DNA of 64,000 nucleotides from Candidatus Accumulibacter proximus. GTDB taxonomy: Bacteria; Pseudomonadota; Gammaproteobacteria; Burkholderiales; Rhodocyclaceae. Shown one piece after another: positions 50,036 to 59,817 of this stretch. The number at the start of each line of letters is the position of its first letter. The first letter of the stretch is position 1. The translations under genes were made by a program, and so were the position numbers. The notes under the pieces were generated by a model. The model was not told the DNA's origin. It was given only the letters and a program-made list of their open reading frames with translations, and did no database searches. The stretch covers positions 117,343 through 181,342 of the forward strand of contig JADJMH010000020.1 of the NCBI GenBank assembly GCA_016709675.1. Reading direction: 5' to 3'.

Positions 50036-50619
50036 GGCTGCACCTCTTCGAGACCGGCAACTCTCGCCCCCAGTGCGGACATCCGCGCCACCGCGCGCTC
50101 ACCATCGTTTGGCTGGACATCGACCGCCCGCACGGCGTCGACCAGCAATACGACGCTGAAGCCTTCATCGAGGGCATCGGCAACGGTATTCAGCACGCAA
50201 TAGTCGGTTGCCAGACCACCGATGAAGAGGCGGGTGACGCCGGCCTGGCGCAGGCGCCGGGCGAGGTCGGTACCCGCAAAGCCTGAATAAGCCTCCTGAT
50301 CGGAAAAGTTCGCCTTGTCGATCACGGTCACGGAGGGAGGAAGGAGCAGCTCGGGGGCAAACTCAGCCCCCTTCGTACCCGCAACGCAGTGCGGCGGCCA
50401 GTCGCCACCCCGCTCCCGGAACGAGCAGTGATCGGCCGGGTGCCAGTCGCGGGTGGCAATCACCGGCAGCCCTTGCGACACGAAGCACCGCAGGTATTCG
50501 TTGAGCACCGACACCACCTCATCGCCTCTTGGAACGGCAAGACTACCGCCGGGCAAGAAATCCCTCTGCACATCGACGACGATCAGCGCATCGCCAGGCT
50601 TCACTTGCAGATCACGCAT
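50032..50619 (-). CDS. pncA: Nicotinamidase
   Basis: Deamidates nicotinamide to nicotinate for PncB. The 195-residue isochorismatase-fold protein shows the catalytic triad Asp16 (VVDVQRDFLPGG), Lys102 (DKANFSD) and Cys141 (ATDYCVLNT), and metal ligands Asp58, His60 and His64 in RDWHPADHCSF. ATG 50619 matches the family; the longer frame overlaps the helicase gene. It starts 19 bases after the helicase stop. Confidence 0.96.
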   Translation of the reverse strand: MRDLQVKPGDALIVVDVQRDFLPGGSLAVPRGDEVVSVLNEYLRCFVSQGLPVIATRDWHPADHCSFRERGGDWPPHCVAGTKGAEFAPELLLPPSVTVIDKANFSDQEAYSGFAGTDLARRLRQAGVTRLFIGGLATDYCVLNTVADALDEGFSVVLLVDAVRAVDVQPNDGERAVARMSALGARVAGLEEVQP

Positions 50620-50638
50620 TCTGCCCAGACCTTGCCGT

Positions 50639-53600
50639 TCAACCGGGAAGCGGCGCAAAGAGGGCGGCGATGTCATCGCTGCCGAACTTGGCGTCGACTC
50701 CCTGGTCAGCGGAGAGAATGCGTGCGGCAAGCTCAGCCTTACGTTCCTGGAGGGCGAGAATCTTCTCTTCTATGCTGCCGGCAACGATCAGCTTGTAGAC
50801 AAAAACAGGTTTGTCCTGCCCAAGGCGATGCGCGCGGTCGGTAGCCTGGTTTTCAGCTGCCGGGTTCCACCACGGATCATAGTGGATCACGGTGTCTGCT
50901 GCGGTCAGATTCAGTCCGACGCCGCCGGCCCTGAGACTGATCAGGAAGATGGGTACCTCACCCGCCTGAAAGCGGCGAACCTGCTCCTCACGGTCTCTGG
51001 TATCGCCGGTGAGGATCACGTAGTCGAGACCAGCAAGCTTCAGCTCCTTTTCGATCAGGGCCAGCATGCTGGTGAACTGCGAGAACAGCAGGATCCGGCG
51101 ACCCTCCTCGACCTGCTCCGGCAACATGGTCATCAGCAGATCGAGCTTGGCTCGTTCCTTGATCTTCTGGACCGACTTGGCCTTGACCAGACGTGGGTCG
51201 CAGCAGACCTGTCGCAGTTTCAGAAGCGCGTCGAGGATGACGATCTGGCTGCGGTTGAAACCTCTGCTGGCAATCTCTTCGCGTACCTTCTCGTCCATTG
51301 CGACACGCACGGTTTCGTACAGATCGCGCTGGCCGCCGACCAGTTCCACCTTGCGCACGATGATGGTTTTCGGAGGCAGTTCTCGCGCCACCTCTTCCTT
51401 TTTGCGGCGCAGGATGAAGGGGCGGACGCGGCGGGCGAGCAGATCCCGCCGGCTGGTGTCGCCCTGCTTTTCGATCGGCGTCCGCCAGTACTTGGTAAAG
51501 GTCTGGTTGCTGCCAAGAAATCCCGGGAGCAGAAAATCGAATTGACTCCAGAGCTCGCCGAGGTGGTTTTCCAGCGGTGTGCCGGTGAGGCACAGACGAT
51601 GTCGGGCCGCGATCTTGCGCACCACTTCGGCGCCCTGGCTGCGTGCGTTCTTCACCGTTTGCGCCTCATCAAGAATCAGCAGGTGGTAGCTGTGCCGCGT
51701 CAGTTCGGCGGCATCGCGCCAGAGCAGGGGGTAGGTGGTCAACACCACGTCGTGCCGCGCGATCTCGGCAAACCGGGCCTTGCGTTCCGGGCCGTGCAGC
51801 GAAAGGATCGACAGACCGGGCGCGAAACGCGCCGCCTCATTCTTCCAGTTGAAGATCAGCGAGGTCGGCAAGACGATCAGGGCTGGGCGATCAAGCCGCC
51901 CGGCTTCCTTTTCAAGCAGCAGATGTGCCAGCGTCTGGGCCGTCTTGCCCAGTCCCATGTCGTCGGCCAGAATACCGGCGAGATTCTGCTCGCGCAGGAA
52001 TTGCAGCCAGGCCAGGCCTTCGGTCTGGTAGTGGCGCAATTCAAGCCCCAGTCCGGCAGGCGGATCGAGGTGGCCGATTCCCTGTGCTGCGGTCAGTTGG
52101 TCGGCCAGTGCCAGCACGTCACTCTGGCCCCTGAACTGCCAGCGACTACTATCGTTGAGTTCCGCCAGGCGCGGCGCGTCGAAGCGTGAAAGACGCAGGC
52201 TGTTGCCGCCTGGAAAGCCGTCGAAGAGATCAATCAGTGTCGCCGCCAGCGGTTTCAAACGCCAGGCCGGAGCGCGAATTCTCAGGCTGGAGGGTGTGAC
52301 GAGTTCGATCATTTCGTCGTCCGCGACTTCCGCCAGCAAGCCGGCATCAAGCCAGCGGCCATCACGCCGGAACAGAGCGGCGAGTAAGGGTGCCAGCGGC
52401 AGACGTTGCCCTTCGACGATGATTCCCATGTCGAGGTCGAACCAACCGCTCTCCGACTCGACAAGGTCAGCATCCCAGGCCTCGACCTCCAGCACCCGGT
52501 GGCGAAAATCGTCAGCAAACTCGACCTGCCAGCCCGCGCTGCGCAGGTATTCGAGCTCATCGCGCATGAAAACCGGCCACATGGTTTCCAACGCCAGACC
52601 ATAGGCGTTGTCCGGCGGCCTGCCAAAGGTGTGCAGCACGTAGCCCGGAATCTTCTCCAGACCGGAACTGGTCAGTTCATCCATCAAGCGTTGTTCGACG
52701 GCATGCTGACGCTCGATGCGGACCATTTCGCCGCCCGCCAGAATCGAGAAGCCGCGCGTGTCGTCTGGGATTACCTCGACATCAGCATAGCGAAAAACCG
52801 GCAAGGCGACATCGAAAGGCCCGCCGCCATAGCTCGCCAGATAGTCCCGCCAGTTACGGTTGCCGTGCGTCTGCAGCGTTTGCAGGCGGAGTAGCGCAAC
52901 CGGCTCCGCCACGATGCTGCGCATGCTGGCATGTTCCGGGTCGATGGGCAACTCCTGCGCCGGTTCGGCCAGCGCTTCGCCAACCAGTGCTGCAGCTGTC
53001 GCTGAAAGCGGCGGCAGAGAGAACAGGCGAGCGACGACCGCCGGATTGCCTCGCACCTGCAAGGGACCGATCAGGCGCTTATCGAGATCGACGAACCACG
53101 GTACCTGCAGTGGGATCACCAGGCTGGCTGCCGGCTCCGGTACCAGAGTCGCTTGCTGGCGCCCTTCGCCGTACGCCTGCCATCGCACCCTGGCCGGACG
53201 GGCCGGCGATAGCATGAGCACCGAGAAGTCGTCCTTGCGACACAGTCGGCCACTTTGTGCCATGAGTTGCAGTGCCTCGCCACCGTGCCGCGGTCCCAGG
53301 CCAAAGGCACGCAGACCGGTGTCAAAAGCACGCTCAGCCCACAGCAGGCGCAGAATCGCCCGATCCTCGTCGTTTACGAAACGCGGTGGTTTGCTCAGCG
53401 CGCGATCAATGGACCACAACTCGTCGGCACTTTCCGGATCGCGGCCCTTGTGTACAGTAACGCCAAAGCCCCGTGCATCTGCCGTCCAGTGTAGCAGGTA
53501 GAAGATCTGCTGGCGGCTGGCCGCGGGATTGCGGTCTTTCTTGCTGACCGCCATCGCTACCCGACGCAGTTCTTCTGTCCAGGAAAGCATGCCGGGCTCC

Positions 53601-53644
53601 GCCTTGTCCAAAGGTTCCGGATCCTCGTTTGAGTTATGCAGCAT
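50639..53644 (-). CDS. SNF2-family DEAD/DEAH-box ATPase, possibly lacking an N-terminal SWIM domain
   Basis: A 1001-residue Swi2/Snf2 ATPase. The long N-terminal part (1-530) is of the bacterial SNF2-associated type. The motor follows with Q-motif/LRHYQTEGLAWLQFL, Walker A ADDMGLGKTAQT (about 560-571), DEAQ box ILDEAQTVKNARSQ (about 655), RLCLTGTPLENHLGELW, and the C-terminal half LLFSQFTSML and HRLGQDKPVFVYKL. Many relatives begin with a zinc-binding SWIM domain, and none is seen here. The start is ATG 53644 or the adjoining TTG 53647; the frame is closed by a stop 12 codons upstream. Confidence 0.88.
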   Translation of the reverse strand: MLHNSNEDPEPLDKAEPGMLSWTEELRRVAMAVSKKDRNPAASRQQIFYLLHWTADARGFGVTVHKGRDPESADELWSIDRALSKPPRFVNDEDRAILRLLWAERAFDTGLRAFGLGPRHGGEALQLMAQSGRLCRKDDFSVLMLSPARPARVRWQAYGEGRQQATLVPEPAASLVIPLQVPWFVDLDKRLIGPLQVRGNPAVVARLFSLPPLSATAAALVGEALAEPAQELPIDPEHASMRSIVAEPVALLRLQTLQTHGNRNWRDYLASYGGGPFDVALPVFRYADVEVIPDDTRGFSILAGGEMVRIERQHAVEQRLMDELTSSGLEKIPGYVLHTFGRPPDNAYGLALETMWPVFMRDELEYLRSAGWQVEFADDFRHRVLEVEAWDADLVESESGWFDLDMGIIVEGQRLPLAPLLAALFRRDGRWLDAGLLAEVADDEMIELVTPSSLRIRAPAWRLKPLAATLIDLFDGFPGGNSLRLSRFDAPRLAELNDSSRWQFRGQSDVLALADQLTAAQGIGHLDPPAGLGLELRHYQTEGLAWLQFLREQNLAGILADDMGLGKTAQTLAHLLLEKEAGRLDRPALIVLPTSLIFNWKNEAARFAPGLSILSLHGPERKARFAEIARHDVVLTTYPLLWRDAAELTRHSYHLLILDEAQTVKNARSQGAEVVRKIAARHRLCLTGTPLENHLGELWSQFDFLLPGFLGSNQTFTKYWRTPIEKQGDTSRRDLLARRVRPFILRRKKEEVARELPPKTIIVRKVELVGGQRDLYETVRVAMDEKVREEIASRGFNRSQIVILDALLKLRQVCCDPRLVKAKSVQKIKERAKLDLLMTMLPEQVEEGRRILLFSQFTSMLALIEKELKLAGLDYVILTGDTRDREEQVRRFQAGEVPIFLISLRAGGVGLNLTAADTVIHYDPWWNPAAENQATDRAHRLGQDKPVFVYKLIVAGSIEEKILALQERKAELAARILSADQGVDAKFGSDDIAALFAPLPG

Positions 53645-53865
53645 CAACGCCCCGGCGGCAGCCAGCAGCGCGTTGCGACCAAATCAGGGTGACCGGAAAC
53701 GGTCTCAAGGCCGCGATTCGCCACAGAGCAGTCATCGCCAGCCCGCCTTCCGGCAGCGCGGGTCAGGGCATATACAGCGCGTACGATCGAATAACGGAAC
53801 AGTGTATGGTAGCGAACTTGGGCAAGGACGCTGCACCATGTCAATCCTCTGGGTCATCGTCAGGA

Positions 53866-54360
53866 TCACTCGCGAAAATTGCCGTACTTGATCGGGAAAT
53901 CGGTAATTGCCTTGGTGACGGTCGCGATGCAGGCTTGCAGTTCATCACGCTTGGCCCCGCTGACACGCACCGCGTCACCCTGGATCGAGGCCTGAACCTT
54001 GAGCTTTGAATCCTTGATCAGCTTGACAATTTTTTTCGCCAATTCCGTTTCGATGCCGATCCGGATTTTCAGTTCCTGCTTGACCTTGTTGCCCGAGACG
54101 CGCTGCACCGGTTGATCCTCCAGCCGTTTGGTGCTTTCCTTCTCCTTTTTCTCCATCGCCGGCAAGAGGAGATCCTTGATCTGTCCGAGCTGGAAATCGG
54201 AGTCGCCGTAGAGAGTGATGAGTTTGTCCTTCTCGTTCAATTCCACCTTGGCGCTGGTACCCTTGAAGTCGTAACGATTGTCGATGGCCCGTCTGGTCAC
54301 GTCTATCGCGTTGTGCAATGCAGCCATGTCGGCTTCTGAAGAAAAATCGAATGAAGGCAT
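53866..54360 (-). CDS. yajQ: YajQ family nucleotide-binding protein
   Basis: A 164-residue protein of the YajQ/UPF0234 family, full length, with MPSFDFSSEADMAALHNA at the start, NRYDFKGTSAKVEL and a C-terminal DFPIKYGNFRE. It has two ferredoxin-like halves. A Xanthomonas member binds cyclic di-GMP and acts as a co-regulator; whether this applies here is unknown. ATG 54360 is chosen on family grounds. Confidence 0.95.
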   Translation of the reverse strand: MPSFDFSSEADMAALHNAIDVTRRAIDNRYDFKGTSAKVELNEKDKLITLYGDSDFQLGQIKDLLLPAMEKKEKESTKRLEDQPVQRVSGNKVKQELKIRIGIETELAKKIVKLIKDSKLKVQASIQGDAVRVSGAKRDELQACIATVTKAITDFPIKYGNFRE

Positions 54361-54441
54361 GTGGCATCCGGTGGAGGGTTCAGTTGGCAAGATCGCTCGG
54401 GTCAGGCTGGCGTAGCCAGCGCAAGGACCAATCAACCCGAT

Positions 54442-54753
54442 CTAGCCGAAGTGGCAGACGTAGTGATATGCCTCATCGCAGGCAATCTCGAACGATGAAT
54501 TCGCGGGCACTGCAAAGGTTTGGCCGGCACCATAGGTTGTCCATTCGTTCTCGCCCTGCAGGCGAACGCGGCAACTGCCGCCCACTCCCTCCATCATTTC
54601 CGGCGCGCCGGTGGAAAAAGTCAGCGTCGAAGGCAGGATGACGCCAAGCGTTTTCCGGCTGCCGTCGGTAAGCAGTATGGTGTGGCTGACACACTTGCCA
54701 TCAAAGTATACGTTGGCCTGCTTGACAACGCTGACCTGATCAAATTGCGACAT
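54442..54753 (-). CDS. ppnP: Pyrimidine/purine nucleoside phosphorylase PpnP
   Basis: A 103-residue cupin-fold protein of the DUF1255/YaiE family; the E. coli member phosphorolyses diverse nucleosides. Conserved blocks are [43 protein letters not shown] and AYHYVCHFG at the C-terminus. The ATG is 4 bases after the DUF2788 stop, so they are co-transcribed. Confidence 0.92.
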   Translation of the reverse strand: MSQFDQVSVVKQANVYFDGKCVSHTILLTDGSRKTLGVILPSTLTFSTGAPEMMEGVGGSCRVRLQGENEWTTYGAGQTFAVPANSSFEIACDEAYHYVCHFG

Positions 54754-54757
54754 GGTT

Positions 54758-54967
54758 TTACATTCCCCAGATTTTCTCGATGATTGTCTTGGCGATGAAG
54801 CCCAGCATGCCGAACGACAAAACGAAAAACAGTATGAGCGTGCCGGTCTTGCCCGCCTTCGACTTCCAGGCAATTTCACCGATGATGAACAGCATGAACA
54901 GCATGAAGGCACCGATCCCGAAGGTCATGCCAAATCCTGAAATCTGCTCTTCCGTCAGCCCGAACAT
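54758..54967 (-). CDS. DUF2788 small membrane protein
   Basis: A 69-residue protein with two hydrophobic helices (about 12-31 and 41-60). The N-terminus [20 protein letters not shown] is typical of DUF2788. The function is unknown. It lies 18 bases downstream of argG and 4 bases upstream of ppnP. Confidence 0.88.
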   Translation of the reverse strand: MFGLTEEQISGFGMTFGIGAFMLFMLFIIGEIAWKSKAGKTGTLILFFVLSFGMLGFIAKTIIEKIWGM

Positions 54968-54985
54968 TGACGGCTCATTTCTCTC

Positions 54986-56215
54986 TCAGCTCTTGCGGCT
55001 GGCAAGCTTCGCCGCAATGCGCATGCGCAGCGCGTTGAGTTTGATGAAGCCGGCGGCATCCTTGTGGTCATAGGCACCGGCATCGTCTTCAAAGGTGGCA
55101 ATCGTCGAATCGAACAGTGAATCAGTCTGCGAATCACGGCCGACGACAATCACATTTCCCTTGTAGAGCTTGACTCGTACCCAGCCGTTGACCGATTGCT
55201 GGGTGTGGTCGATCAGCGTCTGCAGCGCAAACCGCTCCGGGCTCCACCAGTAGCCGTTGTAGATCAGGCTGGCGTAACGCGGCATCAGGTCGTCCTTGAG
55301 ATGGGCGACCTCGCGATCAAGAGTGATCGACTCGATCGCCCGGTGCGCGGGCAGCAGGATGGTGCCGCCGGGAGTCTCGTAGCAGCCGCGCGACTTCATG
55401 CCCACGTAGCGGTTCTCGACTAGGTCGATGCGACCGATGCCATGCTTGCCACCCAACTGGTTGAGCAGCGCCAGCAACTCGTCTGCCGGCATGCGCTGGC
55501 CATCGATCGCCACCAGGTCGCCACGCTCGAATTGCAGGTCGACATACTGGGCGGCATCGGGTGCGGCCTCCGGCGAAACCGTCCAGCGCCACATCGATTC
55601 CTCGGCCTCGGCGGCTGGGTCTTCGAGGTGACGACCTTCGTAGCTGACGTGCAGCAGGTTGGCGTCCATCGAATACGGTGAGCCACCTTGCCGGTGCTTC
55701 ATCTCGACCGGGATGTCGTGTCGCTCGGCATAAGCCAGCAGCTTCTCGCGCGACAGCAGGTCCCACTCACGCCAGGGGGCGATGATGCGGATGTCCGGTC
55801 GCAGCGCGTAGGCGCCGAGCTCGAAGCGGACCTGGTCGTTGCCCTTGCCTGTCGCCCCGTGTGCAACCGCGTCAGCACCGGTCAGGTTGGCAATCTCGAT
55901 CATTCGTTTGGCGATCAGCGGTCTGGCGATCGAGGTGCCGAGCAGATACTCGCCCTCGTAGACCGCGTTGGCCCGGAACATCGGGAACACGAAATCGCGC
56001 ACGAATTCCTCGCGCAGATCCTCGATGTAAATGTTCCCGGGCGCAATGCCTAACTTGAGCGCTTTCGGACGCGCCGCCTCAAGTTCGTCGCCCTGGCCGA
56101 GGTCCGCGGTGAAGGTCACCACCTCGCACCCATAGGTATCCTGCAGCCACTTCAGGATCACTGAGGTGTCGAGACCGCCCGAATAGGCAAGAACAGCTCT
56201 CTTGATGTCGCTCAT
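54986..56215 (-). CDS. argG: Argininosuccinate synthase
   Basis: Joins citrulline and aspartate with ATP. The 409-residue protein starts [20 protein letters not shown], which holds the ATP pyrophosphatase motif. It then has [20 protein letters not shown] residues ([16 protein letters not shown]), [14 protein letters not shown] and the C-terminal substrate domain. The start overlaps the argF stop by 4 bases, forming an argD-argF-argG unit. Confidence 0.98.
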   Translation of the reverse strand: MSDIKRAVLAYSGGLDTSVILKWLQDTYGCEVVTFTADLGQGDELEAARPKALKLGIAPGNIYIEDLREEFVRDFVFPMFRANAVYEGEYLLGTSIARPLIAKRMIEIANLTGADAVAHGATGKGNDQVRFELGAYALRPDIRIIAPWREWDLLSREKLLAYAERHDIPVEMKHRQGGSPYSMDANLLHVSYEGRHLEDPAAEAEESMWRWTVSPEAAPDAAQYVDLQFERGDLVAIDGQRMPADELLALLNQLGGKHGIGRIDLVENRYVGMKSRGCYETPGGTILLPAHRAIESITLDREVAHLKDDLMPRYASLIYNGYWWSPERFALQTLIDHTQQSVNGWVRVKLYKGNVIVVGRDSQTDSLFDSTIATFEDDAGAYDHKDAAGFIKLNALRMRIAAKLASRKS

Positions 56216-57189
56216 GGCATTTCCTTGCTCGAATTTGAATTGGAGCCAGACCGGGAAGGCGGTCCGGCCACCTCGACGCGGCCCAGCAGCAGATACTCGA
56301 GCAACGCCTTCTGCGTATGCATGCGGTTCTCGGCCTCGTCCCAGACCACGCTTTGCGGGCCATCGATGACCGCCGCCGAGACTTCCTCGCCGCGATGGAC
56401 CGGCAGGCAGTGCATGAAGAGTGCCTGTGGACGGGCGATTCGCATCATCTCGCTGTCCACCTGCCAGTCTGCAAAATCGCGCCGCCGCTCTTCATTTTCC
56501 GCCTCGAAACCCATTGAGGTCCACACGTCGGTCGTCACCAGATCCGCCTGGCGCGCTGCATCCATCGGATCCGAAAACTGTTCGAAGTGACCCGTCCCAT
56601 GCAGTCCCGCGCGTCCGGCTTCCACTTCGTAGCCCGGCGGGGTCGACACCTGAATCTTGAAATCGAGTACCTCGGCGGCCTGCAGCCAGGTGTTGCAGAC
56701 GTTGTTCGAATCGCCGATCCAGGCGACCGTCTTTCCCTGAATCGGGCCGCGATGCTCGATGAAGGTGAAAATGTCAGCCACGATCTGGCAAGGGTGATAC
56801 TCGTTGGTCAGGCCATTGATGACCGGCACTCGCGAATGGGCCGCAAAGCGCTCGATGATCGCCTGCTCGAAGGTTCTGATCATCACCACGTCGCTCATGC
56901 GCGAGATCACCTGCGCCGCATCCTCGACCGACTCGCCGCGCTGCAACTGTGAGTCGCGACTGTTGAGGTAGATCGCCGAGCCGCCAAGTTGCTGCATGCC
57001 AGCCTCGAACGAGAGGCGGGTGCGCGTGCTGGCCTTCTCGAAAATCATCACCAGCGTGCGATCGCACAGTGGCCAGTACTTGCGGTAGGCCTTGAACTGC
57101 GTCTTGATCCAGCGCGACCGCTCGAAGAGGTAGTCGAATTCCGCACGCGAGAAGTCCTTGAACTGCAGAAAATGTTTTACGCTGTCCAT
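56212..57189 (-). CDS. argF: Ornithine carbamoyltransferase
   Basis: Forms citrulline from ornithine and carbamoyl phosphate. The 325-residue protein has the carbamoyl-phosphate site [13 protein letters not shown], the [18 protein letters not shown] block and the ornithine-site cysteine motif [13 protein letters not shown]. The length is slightly above the usual 305-310 because of a Gly/Ser/Asn-rich C-terminal tail. It lies 9 bases after argD. The substrate comes from CarAB in the same window. Confidence 0.97.
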   Translation of the reverse strand: MDSVKHFLQFKDFSRAEFDYLFERSRWIKTQFKAYRKYWPLCDRTLVMIFEKASTRTRLSFEAGMQQLGGSAIYLNSRDSQLQRGESVEDAAQVISRMSDVVMIRTFEQAIIERFAAHSRVPVINGLTNEYHPCQIVADIFTFIEHRGPIQGKTVAWIGDSNNVCNTWLQAAEVLDFKIQVSTPPGYEVEAGRAGLHGTGHFEQFSDPMDAARQADLVTTDVWTSMGFEAENEERRRDFADWQVDSEMMRIARPQALFMHCLPVHRGEEVSAAVIDGPQSVVWDEAENRMHTQKALLEYLLLGRVEVAGPPSRSGSNSNSSKEMP

Positions 57190-57198
57190 GGGAGAACT

Positions 57199-58374
57199 CT
57201 AAGCAGCGGCGAGGAAATCAAGAATCAGCTTCGTCAGGCGCGACACCAGTTCGCTGGCTTCGTCGGTGCTGAAGGTCAGCGGTGGCAGCAGCCGCACGAC
57301 CTTGTCGGCTGTCACATTGATCAGTAGACCAACCTCGAGGCCGCGTGTCACCAGTTCGCCGCATGGACGATCAAGCTCAATGCCGATCATCAGGCCCTGA
57401 CCGCGGATGTCGACAATGCTTCGGTTGCCTGCCAGACCCTGCGCCAGGCCCTCCCGGATCAGCCGTCCGACGACCACCGCACGGTCGATCAGGCCATCCT
57501 GCTCGATGATGCCGATGGTCGTCAGGGCTGCCGTCGTCGCCAGTTGATTGCCCCCGAAGGTCGAACCGTGATTGCCGGGCTTGAACAGCCCCTTGGCCTG
57601 CCCCGCCGTCAGACAGGCGCCGATCGGCACGCCGCTGCCTAGCCCCTTGGCCAGCGTCGCCACGTCCGGGCGAATGCCGGCGTGTTGAAAGGCAAACCAG
57701 CTACCTGTCCGGCCCATGCCGCACTGGACCTCGTCGCAGATCAAAAGCCAGCCCCTGTCGTCACACAGCGCCCTCAGACCCCTTTGAAAATCGACCTCGG
57801 CGGTGTTGATGCCGCCCTCGCCTTGGACGATTTCAAGCATCACCGCGACGATGTTCTTGTTGTACCTGGCAATCGCCCTGATCGCGCCGAGATCGTTGTA
57901 CGGGACGCGCAGAAAGCCCGATACCAGCGGCTCAAAACCGGCCTGAGCCTTGCGACTGCCGGTCGCCGAAAGCGTCGCCAGGGTACGGCCGTGGAAAGCC
58001 TTCTCCATGACGATAGTCGCCGGCTTGTCGACCCCGTGCTGGTGACCATAAATGCGTGCCAGCTTGATCGCCGCTTCATTGGCTTCACAGCCGGAGTTGC
58101 AGAAGAAGACCTCGTCCATTCCCGCCAGCGCCGCCAGCTTGTCAGCCAGTTGTTCCTGCTGCGGAATCCGGTAGAGGTTCGATGAATGCAGCAGGCGACC
58201 AGCCTGCGCCGTGATGGCCGCAACCAGCTGCGGGTGGTTGTGTCCCAGAGTCGATACGGCAATCCCCGAAAGGGCATCAAGATAGACCTTGCCCTCGGTA
58301 TCGGTCAGCCAACTGCCCTCGCCATGGCTGAAGGCGACCGGCAAGCGGGCGTAGGTATTCATCAGGTGAGACAT
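57199..58374 (-). CDS. argD: Acetylornithine aminotransferase
   Basis: PLP enzyme transferring an amino group to N-acetylglutamate semialdehyde; it may also serve in the diaminopimelate pathway. The 391-residue class III aminotransferase has DALSGIAVSTLGHNHPQ, CNSGCEANEAAIKLAR, EKAFHGRTLATLSATG, the aspartate block LLICDEVQCGMGRTG, and the PLP lysine Lys243 in ATLAKGLGSGVPIGA. It is first of the argDFG genes. Confidence 0.97.
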   Translation of the reverse strand: MSHLMNTYARLPVAFSHGEGSWLTDTEGKVYLDALSGIAVSTLGHNHPQLVAAITAQAGRLLHSSNLYRIPQQEQLADKLAALAGMDEVFFCNSGCEANEAAIKLARIYGHQHGVDKPATIVMEKAFHGRTLATLSATGSRKAQAGFEPLVSGFLRVPYNDLGAIRAIARYNKNIVAVMLEIVQGEGGINTAEVDFQRGLRALCDDRGWLLICDEVQCGMGRTGSWFAFQHAGIRPDVATLAKGLGSGVPIGACLTAGQAKGLFKPGNHGSTFGGNQLATTAALTTIGIIEQDGLIDRAVVVGRLIREGLAQGLAGNRSIVDIRGQGLMIGIELDRPCGELVTRGLEVGLLINVTADKVVRLLPPLTFSTDEASELVSRLTKLILDFLAAA

Positions 58375-58407
58375 GGACCACCCATTGCGGAGGCTTTGAA
58401 ACTGAAA

Positions 58408-58425
58408 CGGCGGCTTGCGCCGCCG
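58408..58425 (-). terminator. Hairpin in the argD leader
   Basis: CGGCGGC/GCCGCCG, a 7-bp all-GC stem with a GCAA tetraloop on the minus strand, followed by TTTCAGTTTC. It lies 33 bases before the argD start. It could be a weak terminator for the upstream cyclase transcript or a leader structure for argD. Confidence 0.35.
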
Positions 58426-58532
58426 GATAACGATACACGCACTCGGACCCCAGACTCGTATTCCCCGACAGGCTGCAGAGAGTCCGGCGTGCCGGGTGAC
58501 AAGGCAAGGATTCTACGGGAAAAAAAAACTGC

Positions 58533-58560
58533 TGTATAGAAAAGGCGATGGCTTTGCCAA
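58533..58560 (-). promoter_or_regulatory. Candidate argD promoter
   Basis: On the minus strand TTGGCA (58555-58560) and TATACA (58533-58538) have a 16-base spacer and are followed by a run of nine Ts near the expected start of transcription. This would give a leader of about 150 bases containing the hairpin. No clear ArgR box was seen. Confidence 0.35.
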
Positions 58561-58563
58561 TCG

Positions 58564-59796
58564 TCAGGCCTGTCCGCTGTCGACCACGTGTCCCTTGAGC
58601 AGAAACACCCGCATCGGCCCCTTGCCCTTGATCTGAATCTCGCCACGATCCTCGCAAACGAATTCCGGCGGCAACAGCGCTCGCGTGGCCTCGCTGATCT
58701 GAATCTGGCCGGACAGCCCCTGTGATTCCATGCGCGCCGCAGTATTGACCGTGTCACCCCACAAGTCGTAGATGTAGCGCTTCTTGCCAATCACGCCCGC
58801 GACTACGGCGCCCGAGCTGATACCGATGCGAATGTCCAGTCCCGGGAAATCCCGTATCGCCGTTTGCATCCGCAGTGCCAGTTCGGCCGCAGCTGCCGCG
58901 TGGTCGGGGCGAGGCTCCGGAATGCCGGCCGCAACCATATAAGCGTCACCAATGGTCTTGATCTTTTCCAGACCGCTGTGCTCGGTGAGATCGTCAAAAC
59001 GCGAGAAAATCGCGTCCAGCAGGTTGACCACATTGGGCACCGACTCCGACAGGAATGTGTAGCCAACGATATCGGCAAAAAGCACGCTGCAGGCGCCGAA
59101 GGCATCGGCGAAAGTGTGTCCTTCACGGCGCAGACGCTGGCAGACGGTCGGTGGCAACATGTTTTCGAGGAGCTGCTCCAGCCGGACGTTGGCAGCGGCG
59201 AGCTGCTTCTCTGCTTCGGCGAAATCGGCCACGAAGCGCCGCGCCACCAGCATCAGGGAAGCAAAATTGGCGAAGAACAGGACCCAGCGCCCGTTGCGCT
59301 GCGCAGCCAGGTCGTAGGGCAGGCCCCAGGGGGGTAGTGTCACCAGACCAAGTTCGACGGAGACGAAGACCGTCAGACAGATGCCCACGTACACCCGTCG
59401 CCCGCGGGCGCTGTGCTCGAAAAACAGCAGGTATGCGCCGACGGTCAGCGGCAGCAGGTGGTAGTGGCTCATGCTGCTGAATGGACCCGATACACCCTCC
59501 AGCACGACCAGGCCGACCACAACCGGGATCACCAGGCAGAAATACGAATGACCGGCAAGCCCGAGCCGGCCGCGGGAGAGGCAGAAGCACACCCAGGCCA
59601 CGCCGCCGATCGAGACTCCCTGCAATATCAGCGTCGGCCAGTCGCCACGTAGCAGAGCTACGGTGCTCCACGCGAGGGCATAGGCAAGCACGAAGCCGAC
59701 GCCGCTGCGCAACAGGCGCTCGGCCCGGCGGCGGCGGTAGTGGCGAAACTCGACGTCGCTGTAGACGACATCGCCCGCAGTCGGTATCTCGCTCAC
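58564..59796 (-). CDS. Membrane-bound class III adenylate cyclase
   Basis: A 410-residue protein with six hydrophobic spans at about 30-190, a short coiled linker (190-225, including LENMLPPTVCQRL) and a C-terminal class III cyclase domain. Catalytic residues are present: metal aspartates Asp242 (LFADIVGYT) and Asp284 (IGDAYM), adenine-specific Lys278 (EKIKTIGD) and Asp344 (YDLWGDTVN), and Asn351 and Arg355 for the transition state. The Lys/Asp pair predicts ATP rather than GTP as substrate. The membrane sensor part is of unknown ligand. Confidence 0.93.
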   Translation of the reverse strand: MSEIPTAGDVVYSDVEFRHYRRRRAERLLRSGVGFVLAYALAWSTVALLRGDWPTLILQGVSIGGVAWVCFCLSRGRLGLAGHSYFCLVIPVVVGLVVLEGVSGPFSSMSHYHLLPLTVGAYLLFFEHSARGRRVYVGICLTVFVSVELGLVTLPPWGLPYDLAAQRNGRWVLFFANFASLMLVARRFVADFAEAEKQLAAANVRLEQLLENMLPPTVCQRLRREGHTFADAFGACSVLFADIVGYTFLSESVPNVVNLLDAIFSRFDDLTEHSGLEKIKTIGDAYMVAAGIPEPRPDHAAAAAELALRMQTAIRDFPGLDIRIGISSGAVVAGVIGKKRYIYDLWGDTVNTAARMESQGLSGQIQISEATRALLPPEFVCEDRGEIQIKGKGPMRVFLLKGHVVDSGQA

Positions 59797-59817
59797 TTGC
59801 CCCTCCCGGCTTCTCGG

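Noticed and set aside
50453..52189. A 578-codon plus-strand frame opposite pncA and the SNF2 gene
   Set aside because: It spans two well-supported genes in antisense, without a ribosome site or recognisable domain.
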